Source: CAZLCC01 sp964558365 (GTDB lineage Bacteria; Patescibacteriota; Saccharimonadia; Saccharimonadales; Saccharimonadaceae). From it: a DNA stretch of 15,323 nt. Position numbers and translations under genes: made by a program. Position 1 is the first letter of the stretch. Each line of letters opens with the position of its first letter. The notes under the pieces are model-generated. The model was not told the DNA's origin. It did not search any database and saw nothing but the letters and a program-made list of their open reading frames with translations. The DNA lies in assembly GCA_964558365.1 (NCBI GenBank), contig CAZLCC010000006.1:1-15323 (forward strand). Direction: 5' to 3'. Below, one piece after another: positions 12,387 through 15,323 of the stretch.

Positions 12387-13037
12387 ATGAAAATACAGAT
12401 TATAACGCTATTTCCTGAGATGCTTGAAGGCGTGTTGAATACTTCAATGATGCGTAAGGCGCAAGAACAAGGCGCGGTTGAATTTGAACTAATTAACCTA
12501 AGGGATTTTGGTATTGGTCCGCGTAGGCAGGTTGATGATACGCCATATGGCGGTGGTGACGGCATGCTTTTAAAGCCAGAGCCACTATTTACGGCGGTAA
12601 ATAAAGCTAAAGAAACAAATAAAGATGCCAAAGTGGTGCTTTTAACGCCGCGTGGAAAGCGATGGAAGCAAGCGACGGCGCAACAGTGGGCGAGCAGTGG
12701 AGACGACCTTATTTTTATTTGCGCGCGCTATGAAGGCTATGATGAACGGATTATAAGCATTGTTGATGAACAGGTGAGTGTAGGTGACTACGTTTTGACG
12801 GGCGGGGAACTCCCAGCCATGACAGTGGTTGATAGCGTTGTGCGCTTGCTACCTGGTGTTTTGGGCGGAGAATCCAGCGCAGAGATTGAAAGTTTTAGTG
12901 ATGGCAAAACGCTCGAATTTCCGCAATACACACGTCCAGAAGAATTTGACGGCATGAAAGTACCAGAAGTTCTGCTAAGCGGTAATCACGCTGCAATTGC
13001 AAAGTGGCGAGAAGATAATTCGCAAGAAGCAGAATAA
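12387..13037 (+). CDS. trmD: tRNA (guanine(37)-N1)-methyltransferase
   Basis: This 216-residue SPOUT-family enzyme transfers a methyl group from S-adenosylmethionine to N1 of G37 in tRNAs with G36, which protects against +1 frameshifts. Hallmarks are the N-terminal IITLFPEMLEGVL, D50-D-T-P-Y-G-G-G-D-G-M60, R114-Y-E-G-Y-D-E-R121, and the trefoil-knot GDYVLTGGELPAM at 133-145. YTRPEEFDGMKVPEVLLSGNH follows and ends in KWR. The C-terminal domain is short (TrmD is often 230-250 residues). At the catalytic Asp of the D-S-F motif, the sequence reads E168-S-F. The gene has a leaderless-type promoter and a strong terminator, so it is a single-gene unit, not part of an rpsP-rimM-trmD-rplS operon. Confidence 0.96.
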   Translation: MKIQIITLFPEMLEGVLNTSMMRKAQEQGAVEFELINLRDFGIGPRRQVDDTPYGGGDGMLLKPEPLFTAVNKAKETNKDAKVVLLTPRGKRWKQATAQQWASSGDDLIFICARYEGYDERIISIVDEQVSVGDYVLTGGELPAMTVVDSVVRLLPGVLGGESSAEIESFSDGKTLEFPQYTRPEEFDGMKVPEVLLSGNHAAIAKWREDNSQEAE

Positions 13038-13041
13038 AGCA

Positions 13042-13068
13042 AAACACCTCAAAAAGAGGTGTTTTTTT
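13042..13068 (+). terminator. Intrinsic terminator of trmD
   Basis: AAACACCTC (13042-13050), an AAAAA loop and GAGGTGTTT (13056-13064) form a perfect 9-bp stem that runs into a T-tract. It starts 4 nt after the trmD stop. Confidence 0.9.
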
Positions 13069-13083
13069 GTTGTGGTGGATGTC

Positions 13084-13107
13084 GTAGAGCGATCTACCTA
13101 ATTTTTT
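13084..13107 (+). terminator. Possible second hairpin-plus-T-tract
   Basis: GTAGA (13084-13088) and TCTAC (13093-13097) pair around a GCGA tetraloop (GNRA type) and are followed 4 nt later by six T. This could be a tandem terminator or the end of a small RNA. The stem is short. Confidence 0.3.
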
Positions 13108-13131
13108 ATGGTGTTTTTATTTTTTAAGTAT

Positions 13132-13179
13132 TCGCTTAAAACAACTTTAGCGATTTACTATATAAAACGCAAGCGTTTT
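13132..13179. other. Two inverted repeats upstream of the four-helix membrane protein gene
   Basis: TCGCTTAAA (13132-13140) pairs with TTTAGCGA (13146-13153) with one bulged base. AAAACGC (13164-13170) and GCGTTTT (13173-13179) form a 16-bp palindrome around AA. Both lie 37-85 bp upstream of a TATAAT box and could be operators. No regulator is encoded nearby. Confidence 0.3.
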
Positions 13180-13215
13180 GACACAAAAATACAACAAAAC
13201 AAAAACATAAAAGAG

Positions 13216-13221
13216 TATAAT
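13216..13221 (+). promoter_or_regulatory. -10 box of the four-helix membrane protein gene
   Basis: TATAAT ends 11 nt before ATG 13233 and 8 nt before an in-frame TTG at 13230. No Shine-Dalgarno sequence lies between, so the mRNA would have almost no leader. A TTGACA at 13178-13183 is 32 bp away, too far to act as its -35. Confidence 0.5.
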
Positions 13222-13232
13222 GGGATATATTG

Positions 13233-13649
13233 ATGAAACAAATAATAGCCACGCTACCTCCTAAATTAAAAAACAAACACGCACAACTTTTTGCCTGGTT
13301 TTTAGGACTATTATTTTTGCTAATGGCGCTTATGCAGCTTGTAAAGTTTGAAAAGTTTACTCCATTCATAGAAACAATTTTTGATGGGGGAGGAGCGGAG
13401 AAGGCGATTGCAGCAATAATAGTGACGGCAGAAGTATTTGCACTCCCCTTTTTGCTTCGCATGAGACTTAGCCCGCTAATGCGAGTTACGAGCATGGTGT
13501 GCGGATGGTTTGTTGCACTTCTGTGGTTATGGATTAGCGTCATTTTTTTGCAAGAGTTTATTTGGGTCGGCGTTCTTTTAGCAGTTTTAACTGGCTATGT
13601 TAGCTATTTACTTCGTAGTGATAGTAAAGCTGTTATCAAGAAAAAATGA
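13233..13649 (+). CDS. Four-helix integral membrane protein, DoxX/MauE-like by topology
   Basis: The 138-residue product has a short basic N terminus (KLKNKH) and four hydrophobic helices at about 19-37, 58-75, 84-105 and 108-127. A Lys-rich tail (IKKK) ends the protein. The first loop carries F-E-K-F-T-P-F and the second helix contains an A-E-V-F motif. Size, helix number and that Glu resemble the DoxX/MauE-like small membrane proteins, but similarity is only at the level of pattern, so the function is unknown. The ATG at 13233 is chosen over TTG 13230. The gene ends in TGA 13 bp before the end of the convergent ZIP gene. Confidence 0.7.
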   Translation: MKQIIATLPPKLKNKHAQLFAWFLGLLFLLMALMQLVKFEKFTPFIETIFDGGGAEKAIAAIIVTAEVFALPFLLRMRLSPLMRVTSMVCGWFVALLWLWISVIFLQEFIWVGVLLAVLTGYVSYLLRSDSKAVIKKK

Positions 13650-13662
13650 GAAGACTATAATC

Positions 13663-14457
13663 TCAATGCTCTTCATGATGAGAGTGCTCAATATCGTGTA
13701 GTTGCTCATGCGCAACATAGCTTACGCCAGCGACGACAAGAACACCAAGGATGAGAAGAATTGCAGAGAAGTGGGCAAAGCGCCCTTTTGCATCGTCGTG
13801 AATTGTAGGAATAAGATCACTTGCAGCAATGTAAATGAATAACCCTGCGGCCAGTGCAAAAATTGGACCAAGCGGCAGCGCGCTACTATCCCCTAGCCAG
13901 AATGTTAATAAAGCAGCAACTAATGTTGCAAGTGCACTAACAGCGTTCCATAAAAGCACGTGGAGTCGGCGCATACCTCTTTTTAAAAGTACGCCAAAAT
14001 CTCCAATCTCTTGTGGAATTTCGTGTGCAGCAATGGCAAGAGTTGTGGCGATACCAGCGGGAATACTAATTAAGAAAGCAGCGCCAATAATAATACCGTC
14101 AATAAAATTATGGACTGTGTCGCCAATAATAATGAGTGGCGCGGTCGTCTTTTTTTGTTTATTCTCTCCGCTGTGCTCGTGATGATGGTGAAACCAGTGA
14201 AGATAGTGTTCGAGCAGAAAGAACAAAATAATACCTGTAACAACCCAATAAAATGTGATTTTCCCATCATTAATTTCAAGAGCTTCTGGTAATAGATCAA
14301 AAAATGCAGCACCAAGCAGTGCCCCGGCAGCAAAGGGCGTCGCAAGATAGCCAACTTTTTGCGCAACTCGTTTGTTTGCAAGCAAAATAACGCCACCAAT
14401 TAAAGAAAAAAGCCCACCAATGAGGGAGAACAAAATAACGTAGAAATAATCTGTCAT
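13663..14457 (-). CDS. ZIP-family divalent metal transporter
   Basis: This 264-residue membrane protein of the ZIP (zinc/iron-regulated transporter-like) family typically moves Zn2+ or other divalent cations into the cytoplasm. There are about eight hydrophobic segments. After helix three a His-rich cytosolic loop appears (HYLHWFHHHHEH, about 84-95). The metal-site helices are H116-N-F-I-D-G121 and H145-E-I-P-Q-E-I-G-D-F154, the two diagnostic ZIP motifs. The C-terminal end is also His-rich (HEQLHDIEHSHHEEH). The start is set at 14457 because TATTGT lies 7 nt upstream. A longer frame from 14517 would begin inside the loop of the HdeD-like gene's terminator. It ends in TGA and converges on the four-helix gene. 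Confidence 0.9.
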   Translation of the reverse strand: MTDYFYVILFSLIGGLFSLIGGVILLANKRVAQKVGYLATPFAAGALLGAAFFDLLPEALEINDGKITFYWVVTGIILFFLLEHYLHWFHHHHEHSGENKQKKTTAPLIIIGDTVHNFIDGIIIGAAFLISIPAGIATTLAIAAHEIPQEIGDFGVLLKRGMRRLHVLLWNAVSALATLVAALLTFWLGDSSALPLGPIFALAAGLFIYIAASDLIPTIHDDAKGRFAHFSAILLILGVLVVAGVSYVAHEQLHDIEHSHHEEH

Positions 14458-14464
14458 CTGTTTA

Positions 14465-14494
14465 ACAATAGCGCACTTACTATTATTTTGCCAA
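14465..14494 (-). promoter_or_regulatory. Promoter of the ZIP gene
   Basis: On the minus strand TTGGCA (14494-14489), an 18-bp spacer and TATTGT (14470-14465) are followed after 7 nt by the ATG at 14457. There is no Shine-Dalgarno sequence, so the mRNA would be leaderless. It begins right after the T-run of the upstream terminator. Confidence 0.5.
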
Positions 14495-14532
14495 AAAATA
14501 ACACACTCCCGCATCAAAAGAGTGTGTTATTT
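14491..14532 (-). terminator. Intrinsic terminator of the HdeD-like gene
   Basis: A perfect 13-bp stem (14532-14520 with 14508-14496) closes an 11-nt loop and runs into TTTTTTGG on the minus strand. It begins 21 nt after the stop of the HdeD-like gene. Confidence 0.85.
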
Positions 14533-14553
14533 GTGAATAGGTAACTTAGCTTG

Positions 14554-15105
14554 TTAGCTGAGCTTTCTTCCGTCGATCGAAAGAGCTACCATGATTGGTC
14601 CCGTAATCAAAGCGTAAAGTCCGATAATCCAAACGAATGTAACGCCAGCTGCTGCTGGTTGTAGTAATACAACCACACCAACAATTACTGCTGCAATAGA
14701 AGCAATTGAAACAAGTGTTTTTTCGGTTGCGTCTGCGCCTTTATCTATTAATACGCCAACGCCCTCAATAACACCGCGAACAATCAGTACAAGACCGATA
14801 AGCAGAACAAGTGCTGCAAATGTTACGGTTGGATGACGAAGTAGGTATACACCGATACCAAGTTCTACTAATCCAATAATTAGGGTTAATACCCAAGATG
14901 AGTGTGCCTTGCGAACTGCTGCAACACCTTGGATAACGCTAATAATACCGCTTACTAAAATAAATGCACCAAATAGGTACACAAGCGCTACTAATGTTAG
15001 CCCTGGCCAGAATACTGCCACAATACCAAAGATAATTGCGGCGATTCCCCTTAATGTTAATGCCCACCAGAAGTTTGATGCGAATTGACTATCTTTCTTA
15101 GCCAT
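14554..15105 (-). CDS. HdeD-like (DUF308) six-helix membrane protein
   Basis: This 183-residue protein has six hydrophobic helices in three similar pairs. The pattern of each pair (LRGIAAIIFGIVAVFWPGLTL, then GLVELGIGVYLLRHPTVTF, then IAAVIVGVVVLLQPAAAGV) is the internal repeat of the HdeD/DUF308 family. E. coli HdeD is linked to acid resistance at high cell density, but most family members are uncharacterised, so no function is assigned. The short cytoplasmic ends are charged (MAKKDSQF and DGRKLS). The Shine-Dalgarno sequence AAGGAGG lies 5 nt before the ATG, and the gene has its own promoter and terminator, making it a single-gene unit. Confidence 0.85.
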   Translation of the reverse strand: MAKKDSQFASNFWWALTLRGIAAIIFGIVAVFWPGLTLVALVYLFGAFILVSGIISVIQGVAAVRKAHSSWVLTLIIGLVELGIGVYLLRHPTVTFAALVLLIGLVLIVRGVIEGVGVLIDKGADATEKTLVSIASIAAVIVGVVVLLQPAAAGVTFVWIIGLYALITGPIMVALSIDGRKLS

Positions 15106-15138
15106 TCTTCCCTCCTTAAATTGGTTGATAATAACTTT

Positions 15139-15167
15139 ATAATGCTCCTGGTTGGGGGATTTGTCAA
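15139..15167 (-). promoter_or_regulatory. Promoter of the HdeD-like gene
   Basis: On the minus strand TTGACA (15167-15162), a 17-bp spacer and CATTAT (15144-15139) precede a leader of about 27 nt with AAGGAGG. A TATAAA shifted by 3 bp is an alternative -10. Confidence 0.55.
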
Positions 15168-15207
15168 ATTATTACTAGCTAAGTTGGGGATAAGTAGCGG
15201 CAGGTTA

Positions 15208-15236
15208 TTGAGATAAGTTGTTTTTTTCGTTATAAT
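15208..15236 (+). promoter_or_regulatory. Promoter of tRNA-Gln
   Basis: TTGAGA (15208-15213), a 17-bp spacer and a perfect TATAAT (15231-15236) end 12 nt before the mature tRNA 5' end. This is a strong stable-RNA promoter, like the one at rpmF. Confidence 0.65.
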
Positions 15237-15248
15237 CACCCTAGTTAA

Positions 15249-15322
15249 TGGGGATTAGCCAAGTGGTAAGGCAGTGGGTTCTGGTCCCATGATCGGGGGT
15301 TCGAATCCCTCATCCCCAGCCA
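15249..15322 (+). tRNA. tRNA-Gln (anticodon CUG)
   Basis: All arms fold. The acceptor TGGGGAT pairs with ATCCCCA and starts with the U1-A72 pair typical of tRNA-Gln. The D arm is GCC/GGC with AGTGGTAA in the loop. The anticodon stem GTGGG/CCCAT closes TTCTGGT, anticodon CTG, which reads CAG (Gln). The variable loop is short. The T arm closes TTCGAAT, with one G-U pair in its stem. The discriminator is G and CCA is encoded. The gene is complete, one base before the window end. Confidence 0.95.
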
Positions 15323-15323
15323 A

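Noticed and set aside
13178..13183. Perfect TTGACA as -35 of the 13233 gene.
   Set aside because: The spacer to TATAAT would be 32 bp, and no -10 lies at 16-18 bp; it overlaps a palindrome and is probably chance.
14458..14517. N-terminal extension of the ZIP transporter from ATG 14517.
   Set aside because: That ATG lies in the loop of the upstream gene's terminator, and the ZIP promoter -10 lies inside the extension.
1..15323. CRISPR array, transposase, integrase, phage genes or rRNA.
   Set aside because: No regularly spaced repeats, no recombinase motifs and no rRNA-like stretch were seen on either strand.

Overview
The window looks like a contiguous piece of a small, streamlined bacterial chromosome of the Patescibacteria/CPR, most likely a Saccharibacteria (TM7) relative. 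This is a recognition-based judgement from protein style and gene content, not a database search. Pointers are a very short bL32, a MurF-like ligase without its N-terminal domain, type IV pilin-like secreted proteins, short housekeeping proteins, no rimM in the rpsP-khpA-trmD block, and many genes that seem to start at or next to the transcription start. The genetic code appears standard: TAA dominates as stop, TAG ends leuS, two genes end in TGA, and no conserved gene uses TGA as a sense codon.

Layout. Bases 1-142 hold the start of a divergent minus-strand gene that runs off the left edge. A shared 18-bp spacer with a two-way -10 box separates it from a flavin-type split-barrel protein and an SDR oxidoreductase, which form a two-gene operon (161-1432). 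Next come two type IV pilin-like genes. The first is interrupted by an in-frame TGA exactly at its linker. The second is fused to a LamG-type lectin-like domain (1487-3403). A MurF-family ligase, an unknown membrane-anchored protein with a proline-rich N terminus, and leucyl-tRNA synthetase follow (3443-8439), then a small convergent membrane protein.

The region 8899-13037 is a translation and RNA block: rpmF, nusB, a Nudix hydrolase, rnc, rpsP, khpA and trmD. Between khpA and trmD, where rimM is often found, lies an unrecognised 88-aa gene on the minus strand. Its mRNA ends are complementary over 14 bases, and a 41-nt hairpin sits directly beside one of these repeats.

The right end holds a four-helix membrane protein, a convergent ZIP-family metal transporter, an HdeD-like (DUF308) six-helix membrane protein with its own terminator, and a tRNA-Gln(CUG).

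Regulation is unusually legible. Genes with a Shine-Dalgarno sequence (SDR, rpmF, nusB, rpsP, khpA, HdeD-like) sit behind -35/17 bp/-10 promoters or inside operons. Several others have a -10 box, often extended (TGn), only 6-11 nt before the start codon and no Shine-Dalgarno sequence, which predicts leaderless or nearly leaderless mRNAs. The most notable items are the pilin/adhesin pair with the in-frame stop, the small gene with self-complementary mRNA ends, and the divergent leaderless promoter.
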